NCBI RefSeq assembly: GCF_016808095.1
Contig: NC_068976.1
Coordinates: 8,837,001-8,901,000, forward strand
Length of the DNA: 64,000 nucleotides
DNA from: Vigna angularis
Taxonomy: Eukaryota > Streptophyta > Magnoliopsida > Fabales > Fabaceae
Direction of reading: 5' to 3'
Every line of letters begins with the position of its first letter. Position 1 is the stretch's first letter. A program made the position numbers and the translations under genes. The notes beneath the pieces are model-generated. The model saw only the letters and a list, made by a program, of their open reading frames with translations, was not told the DNA's origin and did no database searches. Shown here in pieces: positions 46,551 through 61,500 of the stretch.

Positions 46551-49500
46551 ATGGTGAATTCCATGGTCGAGCGTGCCACGAGCGACATGCTCATAGGGCC
46601 CGATTGGGCCATGAACATCGAGATCTGTGACATGCTCAATCATGACCCTGGGTACGCCTCCCTGTTCCTGTTGCATCCAAAACGCACTGTTTTCTTTTTT
46701 ATTTCTTTTTCTTTTTATCGTTTTTTCTTTTTTTGGGAACGAAAAATTCAAGGTTAAATTGCCTTTTCCGATCGATGCGTGAGCTAAGTTCTTGGTTAAA
46801 ATTGAGCTAAGTTCTTGGTTAAAATTGAGCTAAGTTCTTGGTTAAAATTGAACTGGGATTCGGAGTGATTTGGTCTGTTTACTAATGATAACCGTTTGCC
46901 GTATGATAGTTGTTGTTTCAAAATTGGTGTGACTGAGTGTTATTGTTATATGGAGTTTTTCGTGAAACCTTTTGAATTGATCAACCAGTGATAGTTGATG
47001 GCTACTGTGGGTTCTGCTAAAGTCTTTGTGACTCGGACGATTGCGTATATGCTAGGCGACGTCTAATTTACTTGTTATCCTTTATACGAAATTAATATAA
47101 ATTATAAGCTTTCTAGGATACTTTTTCCATACTCTGTAATGGTTGTAGTTAATAACATGGAAGTTGGTTCGGAAAGTGTCATTTCGTGTTACTTTGGTTT
47201 ATGCAAGTTTTCATTTATACAAATTGGTCATTCGAGGGATGAACGAGTTGGCAATATGGTTGGTTAAAGGTTAAATTTGTTTACAAATCGACACTTTATG
47301 GTCTAACTGTACATCTTTAGGGATCAGAGCAACATAAAATTATCATTAACCTAACTTTATATCAATTCTTATGGTTTCATAATTTACACCTCTCTTCTTT
47401 CTTGTATGTTTTTTTTAAATTTCGAAAATTCTGACGTTCTGTATTAGAAATTAGAACGAATATCTAACAGTTTGAAGTATATTCTGAGTGATATTAATGT
47501 TTGCTCAGGGGGAGAACAAGGTGGAGTGTCTTAAACATGTGCATCTTTAGTGTTTCTGCAAGATTTGTATTTACACAGCTATGAAATGGATGATTCTTTT
47601 CTAAACTAGAATCAGAATATTTCATAATGTTTGGATCTTCTCTTTGTTATGTCTCCATATATTGAGAGCTATGTTTGGTTATGATTAACAGGCAAGCAAA
47701 GGATGTTGTGAAAGGGATAAAGAAGAAGATTGGAAGTAAAAATTCAAAAGTTCAACTTCTTGCACTAACTGTAAGCAAATATTGTTGTAATACAACCTTT
47801 TTCTCTCTGTTTAAACTCTGATGTCAGCATTGTTCCAGATTCTTACACATTTATGATCTTTGCTTCAATTGCATTTTTCAAAAATAACGGACCCAAAATT
47901 TACAATAAATGTTTATTCTTGTTGTTTGAAATGGATACTTGGTTTAAGCTATTGTTAGTTGAGAGTGCATATAAACATACTTCTGTACCATCTTGGTAAG
48001 TAGATGCCTTCAATTTGAGGCTTTGAAAATACGGGAATAATAATATCCACTCATTATCAGATAAAATGAGTTATTATATGAGAAGGAAACTTAATGTTTG
48101 TCTGGTTTTTTGAATTTAACTTTTCCATGTTGATTGATGTATAATTAGGGGAAGCTTTTGTCAACTTTTATACTGTGGAATTTGAAATAGGAAACTGTCT
48201 GATTTTTATTACTAAAGAATTCTAGTAGCATGCAGGAACTGTAGGTAAAGGTTGTTCAAAAAATGAAATGAAGAAGTTTTGAACAAAATTTATCTTCCTT
48301 ATGTTGTTATCTTTTTGGGAAAGAAAGTATCAACTCACTTAAAATTTCTTCTATCCTCATTGTTGTCAATTATCCAATGATCAGATGGGTGGATGATAGA
48401 TGCCCATTAGTTAGTTCAGTTTATTGGTTGAAGAAATAAGGCATATTATTATTGCCTTTACTTGAGATTAAAAACAGAGAAATATAATTTTAGAGGGACT
48501 AATGGACCCTTCTCATGTTCTACTATTTATATTGATAAAGAGTTAATACACTATGGAGATGAAAGGTCGAGAGACTGTCCTAGACTGCTAGGTATCATAA
48601 ATAGAGATTATCCACACACTACTCCCTACTATAGTCCTTCCGACTTCCCTAACATAAATAGACATAATAATAATTCCAACACTTCCTCTCAATTTGAAGT
48701 CTCCTTAAGGGCTTGGTCAACACATTTGTGAGTTGGTAATTTGATCTAACAAACTCAATACATATTTCTTTCGTCAACAACTTTTCACGAACCAAATGAC
48801 AATCAATTTCTATATGTTTAGTTCTATCGTGAAACACTAGATTTGATGCAATGTGGAGAGTAGCTTGATTATTGCAATACATCTTCATAGTCTGGATGTC
48901 ACAGAAGTTAAGCTCTTGAAGCAATTGCTTCACCCAATTAAGTTCACATGATAGTGTTGCCATTGCCCTGTATTCAGCTTCAGATGTTGATCGGGCAACT
49001 ACATTTTGTTTCTTACTTTTTGTTGAAATAAATTTTCCTTTAAGGAAAACACAATATTCAGTAGTAGACCGTCTATCAATAGGCAAATCTGTCCAATTTG
49101 CATCATAGTACCCAGAAACCTAGAGACCTGAATGCTTCCTCTATCTTCATATAACAATCCTTGCCCGAGAGTCTTTTTGAGGTACCTTAGAATGTGAATG
49201 ATAACATATCGATGGCCAACTCATGGAGCCTGCATGAACTGAGTAACCACTCCAACTCTAAAAGATAGATCAAGCCTTGTAATAATGAGATAAATCAATT
49301 TTCCAACCATCCTCCTATATTTCTCTGGATCGAAGAATAATTCACCTTCTGTTGTTAATTTCTGATTTGGATCCATAGGACTGTTTATTGGTCTTCAATC
49401 AATCATACTTGTTTCTTATATTATCAAGAGCATACTTCCTTTGAGAGATTACAACTCTATCTTGTGACTAAGCTACTTAAATGCCTAAGAAGTATTTGAG

Positions 49501-52500
49501 ACTTCCAAGATCCTTAGTTTGAAAATATCTACACAAGTACTCCTTCAGTTGAGATATTCTAGCAGTATCATTTCCATTATGACTATATCATCAACATATA
49601 CTATTAAGTAGACACATTTCCCAAGAGATGTATGACAATAAAAGACTGAATGATTTGTTTCATTGTGTCTTAGACTAAATTTTGAACAATGGAGCTAAAT
49701 TTTCCAATCTAAGCACTTGGTGATTGCTTGAGGCCATATAGAGAGCAATGCAATTTGCATACCATACCAGACTCTCCCTAAGCAACAAACCCATGAGGTT
49801 GCTCCATATAAACTTCTTCCTCAAGATCACCATGGAGGAAGGTGTTTTTGATATCCAATTGATGAAGCGACTAGTGATGAATTGCTGCCATCGCAAAGAA
49901 GAGACAAATAGTAGTTATCTTGGCTATGAGAGAGAAAGTGTCACAATAATTAAGGTCATAAACTTGAGTGTACCTATTTGCAAATAACCGGGCTTTGAGC
50001 TGATCAACTTCACCATTAGGGCCAACTTTAATTGCATACACCCATTGACAACCAACTGTCTTTTTACTTGGTGGAAGGGGCACGAGCTCCTAAGAATTAT
50101 TGTGGTCAAGAGCTTGCATTTCTACAATCATGGCTTGTTGTCATCTAGGATGATCAAGTACTTCATTCACATTTTATGGTATAACATCTTGAACAAATGG
50201 AAAGAAGTAAAGAGTCTGTTCAAAGACTGTAACATTGACAGACATGTAGTACTTGGTTTCAGGAGAGTAACATGGATATTCTTTTTGAATTCGTGACCCT
50301 TGAGACATTTCATGAACAAATCATACTATTTATATTGATAAAGAGTTAATACAATAGGAACATGGAAGGTTAAGAGACTGTCCTAGACTGCTCGGTACCA
50401 TAAATAGAGATAACCCACACCTACTCCTTACTTTAGTCCTTCCGACTTCACTAACATAAATAGACTTAATAATTATTCCAACACCTTTAAATAAAAAGGG
50501 AGGATGAGTAAGATATCACTTGAGGTAAGCTCCTCAAGCTGAAGCTAACTCAGAAGAAAATAAGTCACTTCCCTGAAATTAAAATTAAGAAAGCATACAA
50601 ATTGAGATCCAACAGAAACAACTGTTGGAAAAGCATCTCATGAATGCTGAAGAAGCCGAATAGAAAAATAGCTGGAATGATCATCAGCCTGAGAGGAAAT
50701 TCATGGCAACCTTCCTTTCCAAAATAACATTTTGAGGTTTCAAACTAAACTTATTGGAGACCCAGATTTTTTAAACATGAAACTAAGATTTGTAATGGCT
50801 TTTAGGATAGAGAAAAGGCTAGTGCATCTGGGACAAAGCCAGGTGAATCTAAGAGAAAGGCGATGGCATGTTGGAAAGTGACAATCATCCTAGGAATAGG
50901 GACAATAAAAGAAGTGATAATTTGAAGTTTCACTTTTTTTTTTTTTTTAGGAACTCAGTAGCAGAATGGTAATAGTGACAAAACTGGCCATGGGGGATGG
51001 TACAAATCTAACATCATGTTGAAAGAGAGAAAAATAGATGCAAGGGATGTTGAAAATTGTGTATGGACTGCACAAAAGGGTCCATTTATACAAGTCAATG
51101 ACAATAAGGACATGGGATCCTGTGCCTACAAATCATATCCTAATATTATAAGTTTGATTCTAATGAGATGTTACTATAATTATAAATATCTTAAATAAGG
51201 AAATCAAATCAAAATATAAAAAAGGAATAAATCCTAAGAGAACATCTAAGATGCTCTGAAATATTCTGATATATATCAATCATTTCTCAAATTTCTAAAA
51301 CATAGGATAAGGACAATTTGAATTGATAAATTTAGCTTTGATTTCTGTAGGGAGTAACTTCTCTCAAACACAATAGCAATTAATCCTTGTATGCCAAAAT
51401 CTCTTATTAAACACTATAGTAGAGACAACATTAGTGACATTATCATTATCACAACATAGTTTTATCTGTTTAACTTCATTGAATTTTAACTCTTAAGAGT
51501 TGTTAAATCCACACAAGTTCACATGCGTCTAAAGCCATAATTCTATATTCTAGTTCTGCATTGGACCATACAATAACATTTTGTTTCTTGTATCTAAGAC
51601 ATGATATGTCCACCAATTGGTACATAGTATTTAATGGTAGAGTGCCTATCTATAGAGGAACCTACCCAACTAGCATTACTGTGTCGACAAATTTGAGTAT
51701 CTCCTTTTGCTTCACAGGGAAAGCCCTGTCCTGAAGCATTTTTAATGCATCTAAGAATGTGAATTACAAAATTCCAATGATCAATGTGAGCAACCTGATA
51801 AGTTACAATCTTAACTGAAAAAGAGATATCAGGACTTCGAATTATAAGATAAATTAGTTTCCCTACTATTCTCTTTCTTCTCTCCAGATTTGAGTAGGAT
51901 TCTTCTTAATGTGGCATTAGTTTTTGATTTGGTTCGATAGGAGAATAATTCTACATTTAATCATGCTTGTTTCCTCTAGAATATCCAAAGTGTCACTCCT
52001 TTGTGAGATGATATTGTCTTTCTTTGATTGAGCCAGCTCAATTGCTAGGAAGTATTTTAGATTGCCAAGATCCATCGTTTCTCTTAGAAAGTGTAGGTTT
52101 AAGCCTATTGAACTACGCAAAACTTGGTTGTAAGGTGAAATTTGCATGCACTTGTATATTATAATTTGGACATATATCTATAGTGCTGATGCAAATTATC
52201 TACCTCATGAATCTCTTATGCTCTATGATCCTACCACGTTGCAACCTGTGCAGTTCACTGCATCATTGTCCTAGGCCAACACTAGATCTTCTCAAACCTG
52301 GGTGAATCCTAATTTTCAGAATTCTAGTCAAGATACTAATGCCAACTACCTATTCCCAGTGCTGTGCTTGCTAATACCTCATCTCAAATGTTGCTCCGTC
52401 TACATGGATTCCTGACTCCGGTGCATCCTTTCTTGTAGGTGAGCCTTAATATTCATCATTTAAACCACTTTGATGGCCAGATCAGCTCTTCATTGGAAAT

Positions 52501-55500
52501 GGTCACGGTTTGCCTGTCAATGGTCTCTGCCTCTTTCTGATTCAAATAGCCTATCTGCTATGCAACTAGAATAGTCCACCCTAATGCAAAGTCATACCTG
52601 GGATTTATTTCCGTTACCCTCTATACAATTAGCAGTAGGATGTAAGTGGGTGTTTTGGACTAAAGAAAGTGTAGATTGGTCAATAAACAAAACACACATT
52701 CGGTTAGTGGCGAAAGGGTTTCATCAGATACATGGCTTTGATTTTCATGTGATTTTTTCTCCAGTTGTTAAACTTATAATTATTAGTCTCATCCTAAATC
52801 TTACCCTCACTAATAAATGGGAATTGTTTCAGTTGGATGTGAATAATGATTTTCTTGATGAATTCTTGGATGAAGCAGTTTTATATTGGCAAACCTCCAG
52901 GATTTGAGATTGAAGACAAATCTCTTGTTTGTAAGCTCAACAAGACTCTTTATGGCCTAAAACCAAGCCACCCAGGCTGTGGTTTGACTGATTAAAATCC
53001 ACTCTAATTCAGTTTGGATTTAGAGCCAGCAAATGCTATTCATCTTTGTTTATGTATATGGCTCAAGCTCATACTGTTTTTATTCTTGTCTATGTGGATT
53101 ATATTATCATTAACACCATCTCATTTCAACTTATTCAGCACCTTACTGTAAAACTTAACTACACATTTTCCCTGAAACAGTTGGGTCATTTAGACTATTT
53201 TTTCGACATTAAAGTCAAGTGTCCACCTGGCAAATCCCTTCTTTTGGCTAAGAGAAAGTACATTAGAGATCTCCTTCACATAACTCGTTTTTGAATTTCA
53301 TTGTATTTCGTCTCTTTATGCCTGCTGCTTACAACTGATATAAATCTGGTGGTAATTTGTTTCAATTTCCAATAGACTTGTCGATGGTTTTGCTTTTGTG
53401 TTTTTCCTTGCTTCCTTGGCCAAATGATGTAGCTTGCATTTGGTCTTGAAAGAGCCGAATTACAACATATGCTAGAAAAATATTTTTGCACCTATTTTGC
53501 TAGGAAAAAATAAAGGAAATATCTTACAATTTAATGAGTCCAAGAAATACAAAATAAAGAAACTAATGAACTATTTTTGTGAGTAAGAACATCTTTTCAT
53601 GTCATGCTCTTAGCTATCCTTCTTGGGATAATGTCTTGCTGCTCTTTTTCTTTGTTTTCATTCATGCATGTATCAAAAGTAAAGTTTTTTAACACTACTT
53701 GTGTGAAATACAAACTAATTTGAGAGTACCTTGGGTACCTTTTTAAATGATGTGTGTTCAGCTAGGGTTCATTCTTGTTTGGGTACGGTTGCATGTTGAC
53801 TATTCAAAAAATTCATTTGGTTTTATGTTGGTTTACTGTATTCTAGTTGTTGGAGACAATCATAAAAAACTGTGGAGATATTGTTCATATGCATGTTGCA
53901 GAGAGAGACGTGCTTCATGATATGGTAAAAATAGTGAAGAAAAAGGTATACATAATTTCTTGAACATTTTTTTTTAGTTTTATGATCTTTTTGTTTTCTT
54001 GTAAAATATGTTGATGTCATTTCTCATGCTGATTGTAGCCTGATTCTCATGTCAAAGAGAAGATATTGACTCTTATTGATACTTGGCAAGAAGCATTTGG
54101 AGGCCCGAGGGCAAGATATCCACAATATTTTGCTGCTTATCAGGAACTGTTGGTAATGTTTAGTATGAAGTGTTTAACATAGAGATTTTGTTGCCAAGTA
54201 TTCCTCTTGCTATTGTGAAAATGAAGGAAAGCTGCTCAGCAGAACAATCAATATTTTAGTATTTTTTTTTTCTTTTTTGCATACACTGTTTTTATCTGCT
54301 TGCTTATATATAGTTTTTAAAATATGAGTGTGAATTGTTGCAGTCAAAATTTAACCCAAAACTTTTAGAATGTAATTGTGTTTCAATGTTAGTTTATTAT
54401 ATAAAGGGTTTGTTTATTTCAGCGTGCTGGGGCAGTATTCCCTCAGAGATCGGAACAATCTGCACCTGTACTCACACCTCCGCAAACACAGCCATTGGCA
54501 TCATACCCTCAAAATATACGTGACTCAGATCCTCGTCAGGACACAGCTGAATCCTCTGCCGAGTCTGAGTTTCCTACTCTAAGGTATAGACCAAATTCCT
54601 TTTTCTTATGTGAAGGGAGTTTGACTTCATTCTTATATATTCATGGTCATTCAATTTTTGTATTGTTTTTAATTATGGTTGACATAATGTTATACAGTGT
54701 GTGTGTAGTCATAAGAATGATATGTGCATTGTGGTAGTTTTAATTATGGCAGAGTATTTCGTGGTTTTGAAGTCACATTTGTAGCCATATTCTCTCTTTG
54801 TTACTGGGCAATGTGCTATTTGATGGCTGTATGGGATCTTTCTCCTATGGAATTAGAAAAGTTTGGTGGTATCTGTGGAACCAATGGAAAGTGAATTTTT
54901 TTTTGCAGTTCTGATGTATTATTTGAAGCCATATTCTTTCTTGTTACTGGCCAATGTAATGTACTTTTTGATGGCTGTATGGAATCAAGAAAAGTTTAAT
55001 GGTATTTGGGGAATCAATAAAATGTGAAAAAAATATGCTAAATAAGTTAGAGGACTCAAATTTAGTAAAAGTATTTGTTTCTACATTCATTAATGCCTTT
55101 CTATGTGTTATTAAATAAGCTGAATGAATTTAATTTCATTCATTTGATGTAATGAACTCATGTTTCTTTTAGTATGTACTTTAATTGGTATTTTCATATA
55201 ATGATAGTGAGGGATAATCTTTGGTACAAATTCCCATATATTATGCATTATTTTGTTCTCAATGTGTAATCGATATTTCTTTTACAGTTTGACAGAAATT
55301 CAAAATGCTCGTGGCATCATGGATGTTCTTGCAGAAATGCTCAATGCCTTAGATCCTAGTAACAAAGAAGTGAGTTACACAATTCTGTTATTCAAATTAT
55401 GAAAAATTAAATTCTCAGATTTAAAAGGAATAATATATTTCTTCTGTATTTCAATGATGAGGTCATTGGACCTGTAAATACATGGTCCTGTTGTTTATTT

Positions 55501-58500
55501 AGGAAATGTAGAGTTAATTCTAAGGAAACAAATCCTTGTAATTATGGGATTGTTTTTAAATACATAATCCTGGTTTTAATAGCAAGATACACCTGTAATA
55601 AAAAATAAAATTATAGTAAGATTAAAATAAAAAACTTCCTAAAATACATAATGAGCAGCATAGTTTTGACATAAAGGTATTAAAGTTCTTTATATTGTAA
55701 TGATGGTGAAGATTATGAGTGTAGCATATTGAAAATAATACATTGATCTGGTTGAATGTGTGTTAATTATCAGATTCACTGTATTCCAATTTTTTTTCAC
55801 AACTATTGTTTTTTTTCTTAGGTTTTCTTAATAACTTTGTTGAATCACTTTGATACCAAATTGATTGACTGCTTTTTGTGCTCCATCTTCATTGTTGTGG
55901 TTATGCTTTAACTGTTAATATGGTGATTGCTATTTATATGCATTATAATTATAGAAATCAGGGACAAATCTTATATAATCAACATTATCTAGATTATATA
56001 TTTATGTATATATCAAAATTTTTCCGTTTATTCTTTTTTCACAATATAAATAAGCATCGGTGCTGTCTGAGAAACACATGGTTTCAGCTTAATGTCTCTC
56101 TTTCCTATAGTTTAACAAGAGGTGTTGAAAATTGTTTATGTATGGGACAAGGCAAAAGTTGGATTTCACTAGTGATAACACTGGTCACAAGAACAAAATA
56201 TTTGGTAGTAATGATTGATGTTGACTGAATGAAACCTTAATTGAATTGAAGCTACAAGGATAAAAATTGAATTGGCTCATTTTTAAGTGCATAGAATGAT
56301 TAATAGTTGAAAATAGGACTGATTTTATTATTCAGAATCATAAAAAATACATTCTCATATCCTCTATTTGTAACAATATAATTCTCCTAAAAAAGGGAAA
56401 TAGGGAAACTAGGTAAACAAAATAAAATAAAAGATTATATATCTGTTTTCTCTAATTAGGAAGATTCTAAAGATATCTTCTCTAATTACAACATTAATGA
56501 ATGGCTTGTACGGTAATACGCACCATAGCATATTACGTATTTTAACTGGCCTATAAAAACGCCTTTAGTTTAGTGTTTTGTTTCTTTAACCACCAAAGGG
56601 CATTAGCCTTACCCAATAGATGTCTTAACACTATGTAACTGTATTATTTACTATTTACTATACCTATAGATGTCTTAACACTATGTAACTGTATTATTTA
56701 TTTTACTATTTACTATACCTTTAAGGATACGGAGAAAAGGTAGATTCTATAGTGGCATTTGTTTCAAGTTATGGTCCTGTATTTCCTAGAATGACATTTC
56801 TGCAAATACTATCCAAGAAAGCTATTCTTGAGTAAATTTAAAAATACAGGGATTTTTCTTTTAAGAGAATCTTTGGACTTTATTTTAGAATTCAAAATAA
56901 TTAGAATAAAAGTATGAGTGAGAATCAAATGATTGTTAGGTTTGGGGCCATTAACGTTGTTGAGAAGCCATTTCCATAGTGGTGCATGTTGGTCAACCTT
57001 TTATATAAAAGAAAAGAACAGCTGAAATGAAAGTTACTTTTGTGTTTCAAGTAACTTCTCATATTCTTGTGGGAAAATAACCTCACCCCTTACAATGAGA
57101 ATAAAAATGAAGTATAACAAGGTATTACTACATTCTCAGGCTTGAACCCTAATTGGGAATAATTTTCTAAAGCTTGAAAGTTATAGCAAGCATGCTAGAT
57201 CTTGATTGCATCCCGCTGATCTTTCTATTGAAATGTGATGTTCTTTATTATTATTAATACTTATGTAGGGGAACTCATATATTAGGTTTTTAGGGTTTCC
57301 TGACCTTTGGTATTATGCACTACTGTATTCTATAAATACAATAGTAAGTTGTATAAGAAGTTTAAGTGAAATAAAACAACTTTTAGCTAATTCTAAGCTC
57401 CTTTGGGAGATTGTAACTCCATCTTTTGATTGCGCTACTTCAATGCCTAAAAAGTATTTAAGACTTCCAAGATCTTTGGTTTGAAAATGTCTACACAAGT
57501 ACTCTTCCAATTGAGATATTTCAACAACATCATTTCTTGTAATGACAATATCATCAACATATACTATTAAGTAAACACATTTTCCAAGAGAAGAATGACA
57601 GTAAAAAATTAGATGGTTTGTTTCACTGTGTCTTAGCCCAAATTTTGAACAATGGAGCTCAATTTCCAATCTAAGTACTTGGTGATTGCTTGAGGCCATA
57701 TAGAGATCGATGCAATTTGCATACCATACCAGACTCTCCCTGAGCAACAAACATAGGAGGTTGCTCCATATAAACTTCTTCCTCAAGATCACCATGTAGG
57801 AAGACATTCTTGATATCTAATTGATGAAGTGGCCAATGACGAATGGCTGCCATGGCAAAGAAGAGGCGAATACAGAAGAGAAAGTGTCACAATAATCAAG
57901 ACCATAAACCTGAGTGTAACCTTTTGCAAAAAGTTAGGCTTTGAGTCGATCAATTTCACCATCAGGACTGACTTTAACTGCATACACCCATCGACAACCA
58001 ACCGCCTCTTTGCCTGAGGGAAGGGGCACCAGCTCCCAAGTATTACTATGGTCAAGAGCCTACATTTTTGTAGTCATAGCTTGTTGCCATCCAAGATGAT
58101 CAAGTCCTTCTTTCACATTCTTGGGTATAACAGCAGAAGATGCTGAGGATAAAAGAGAAGTCTTTGAATGGCGGTTTTAGAAGGGAACCATGTAAAAGAG
58201 TAGCAATTCTCTTAAGTGTGACCTATCCTTTTAGGTATGTGTATTGAGGACGTCCCCGACCTCCTCATCCTCCTCCTCTAGTGCCATGTCCTCTTCTTCC
58301 TCGTGTGGCAATCATGACAGATGGCTCCACTAGTTCATGCGCTACCTAAGGTTGAGGTATCGGGACACGTCATGGAGGGAACCTCATGACTAGTTAGAAG
58401 TTGATTTCTAAGATGATCAAAATCAGGATGTAGGGCACGAAGGATCAACACCATGTAAAATTTGTCTAGTTTCTTCTTGATATCCTCTAATGGGTCTGCT

Positions 58501-61500
58501 TCCAAAAACATCTTGAGTTCTTCACAATAGATTGGGTTTCAGCCATGAAGGACACCATATCATGGTTTGCCATTTTAAGAGATGCAAGCTTGTTTGCAGT
58601 GTCATAAACACGTTGAAAATCGTTGGCATAGATGTTTTGAGCTTTTTTCCAAAAGGAGTGACAAGTTTTGAAAGCCCTTAGAGATATAAGAAGTTTGGAT
58701 TCCACTGATTGCCATAACAGGGCACACAACTGGAAATCTGTTTGTTTCCACTGATCAACTTTTTCAACAGGCAATTGGCTTCCATCTCGCTCAAGGTGGT
58801 GATAATGCCCATGGCCAAGGAACCACATTTCAATGGCAGCAGACCATGATAGATAATTTTTTCCATTTAGCTTCTCAGAGGTAATTGATGAACTTCCGGA
58901 TAAGGAAAGAGTACTGCAAGACGCCATCTTTGAAGAAGAGGAATTGCACCAGCGAAGAATAAGAAAACCCTAAGGGTTTAGATGGACGAAACTGTGACGG
59001 TAGCCGGTGACTGACCGACGAGACAAAAACTAGAGCAAGATTGACCCGCTCTGATACCAAGTTGAATATAGTGAAAACTATATATAAGATTGATCTCCAT
59101 TGTGTTGAATGTACACATAGGGTCCTTTATTTATAATAGAAAAAATATGAGTTAAGTCCAAAATACAAATAAGAAATAATAATAAACTAACTAAAGATAA
59201 GATAAAATATAAAATAAAGATAATATATCTAACAGGAAACCTCTTCATCCAACCAATACTGTTAGGCATCTATTACTGAGTAACTTGCTGCTCATGGTAT
59301 GCCAGCTGACCAGCCTGTTGGACTCCATCCTTTCTGAATTGTTGCATAACTCATTGTTGCAGTATATTTGATTTTGACCTCGTAAACCTGTTTGCTCAAG
59401 TCTAATTACTTTTTATTTCAACATTTAATTTCAAGTGGTCATTGATTGCCAAGATATAAATTACAAAACCTACTTGACATCTAATGGATGACCTTTGTTA
59501 TTAATTTCAGGGGATTAGACAGGAGGTTATTGTTGACTTGGTGGAGCAGTGTCGAACTTACAAGCAGAGGGTGGTACACCTTGTCAACTCAACTTCGTAA
59601 GTCCTGAAGTCCCTTCCCGTGATAATAGATATGACTGATATAGTATTCGTTAAATCCTTGATTCATGTTAATTGAGTCTTCAGTAAAATTTATTCTTTTT
59701 GATAAAAATTATCATTATTATTATTATTATCTTTTTCTGAACTATTTTCTAGCGATGAATCACTGCTATGCCAAGGACTGGCCCTGAATGATGATCTGCA
59801 GCGAGTACTGGCCAAGCACGAATCTATTTCTTCGGGAACTTCTGCCCAAAACCAAAATCACGCAGAAAATTCAAAACCTGCCCTTCCTGGAACACTTGTA
59901 GATATAGATGCTCCTTTGGTTGATACTGGGGATACTACCAAACAAACTAAAGAGAGGTAATCTAGTCTCTTTTTTCTTCCATTATTGCTTTGGTCATGAA
60001 TGTCAGAAGCATTCATTTTGGCGTGTTACTATTAGTTTTATTGTATTAGGACTCATGCAATGAATAATAATAATTCATGGCTAATTCATCATCTAAAGAA
60101 GTGTACTTTTTCAAATAACTTCCTATTAATGTGTTCTAACAACTTGTATTATTTATACTCAGAATGATATTTTTCATGTTAGGAATAGTTTGTTGGATAT
60201 ATAATTTCAAATTGAGTTTTAATTGTTTGCCTTCAATAGAGTATGATGCTATTTTGGTATTCTTTATTATTTTGAATTGTTTAATTTTAGTCATTTAGAT
60301 TTCCCAAAATAAGTTTGGATGTATTTTAAAATCTAGGGTATTTCACTTGGGATGTGTTGAGACTGTTAAAGATGATATCTTTATTTATGTAAATAGGGAA
60401 AGTTGGAAATATTTTACTGAAATTATATATGGATTTCTAGTTGGGGGTTACAAAATGGAGTACAAAATTTGGTTTTGGTGGACATCCAAGGGCATGCAGT
60501 TAATTAGATAACATGCTCTAGGAATCGTGTTGGATGAGAAAGAAGACAGAGATATGTGATCAAATGACTCGATTCTGCTGGTTTATATAGAGGTTGTATT
60601 AATTACACATGATTGGAGGATATTTAATTCCTCTAAATCAGCTATCAAATCATATAAAATCCTATCAAATAAAAATTACTCTAAATTTAGGCTTAATTAA
60701 GTTTTAAATCCCCAATAAATGGGTATTTTCAATTGACTATCTATTAAAACTTTACTTAAGTCTTTTATATTTTTAATTGAGTCTCTGTAGTTAGATTTTG
60801 TCGTTAATTGGGATGATGTGATTGTTACTTTGCATTGTTATTGCTTGCATGTTTTCACATAAAAAATAAAATAATGACCTATTTAAGTTTTAACTGTCAT
60901 AAATTTGAGTATTTTTAATTGAGTCCCTATTAAAAAATTTCATTCTTAAGTGTCCAAAATCTATATTTCTCAATTGAGTATTTTTTGTCGATGAAAGTGA
61001 TGTAACCATTTCATTTAATTTTTGTTTTAATATTTAATTGATAAAATGAAAGATGTTGTACTTTATAAAGATAATTTAGGTTCCATTATTTCAGTTTTTT
61101 ATTGTCTAAGTTCGCAGTGTTCTGCATGATACTGTAAAATCAAACAGTCATGTCACCCTAACTGCAAAACCTTCAAAGTCACATTTTTGTGCTCAGTTCA
61201 CTCATTACAATTGATCGATTATTGTTCATGAGGTAGTCAAAACCTTTCATTTTGGCTTCAGACCTACATTCGTTATTTGGTTCGTAAACATGTAGGATTT
61301 TCATGTTGATCTGACCCATCTGATGCTTTGGCTATACGGCTCTTATAGCTATTTACTTAAACATATATATGTGCAGACCCTCTTCTAATGTTGAAGCAGA
61401 ATCCCAAACAATGAATCAGTTGCTGCTTCCTGCGCCTCCAACTTCTAATGGTTCAACAATTCCTGCTAAGGTTGACCCCAAATTGGACCTACTCAGTGGT

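Noticed and set aside
46419..46751. Minus-strand frame of 110 residues over TOL exon 1
   Set aside because: It is antisense to the first exon and leader of TOL, whose reading is supported by nine consistent splice junctions.
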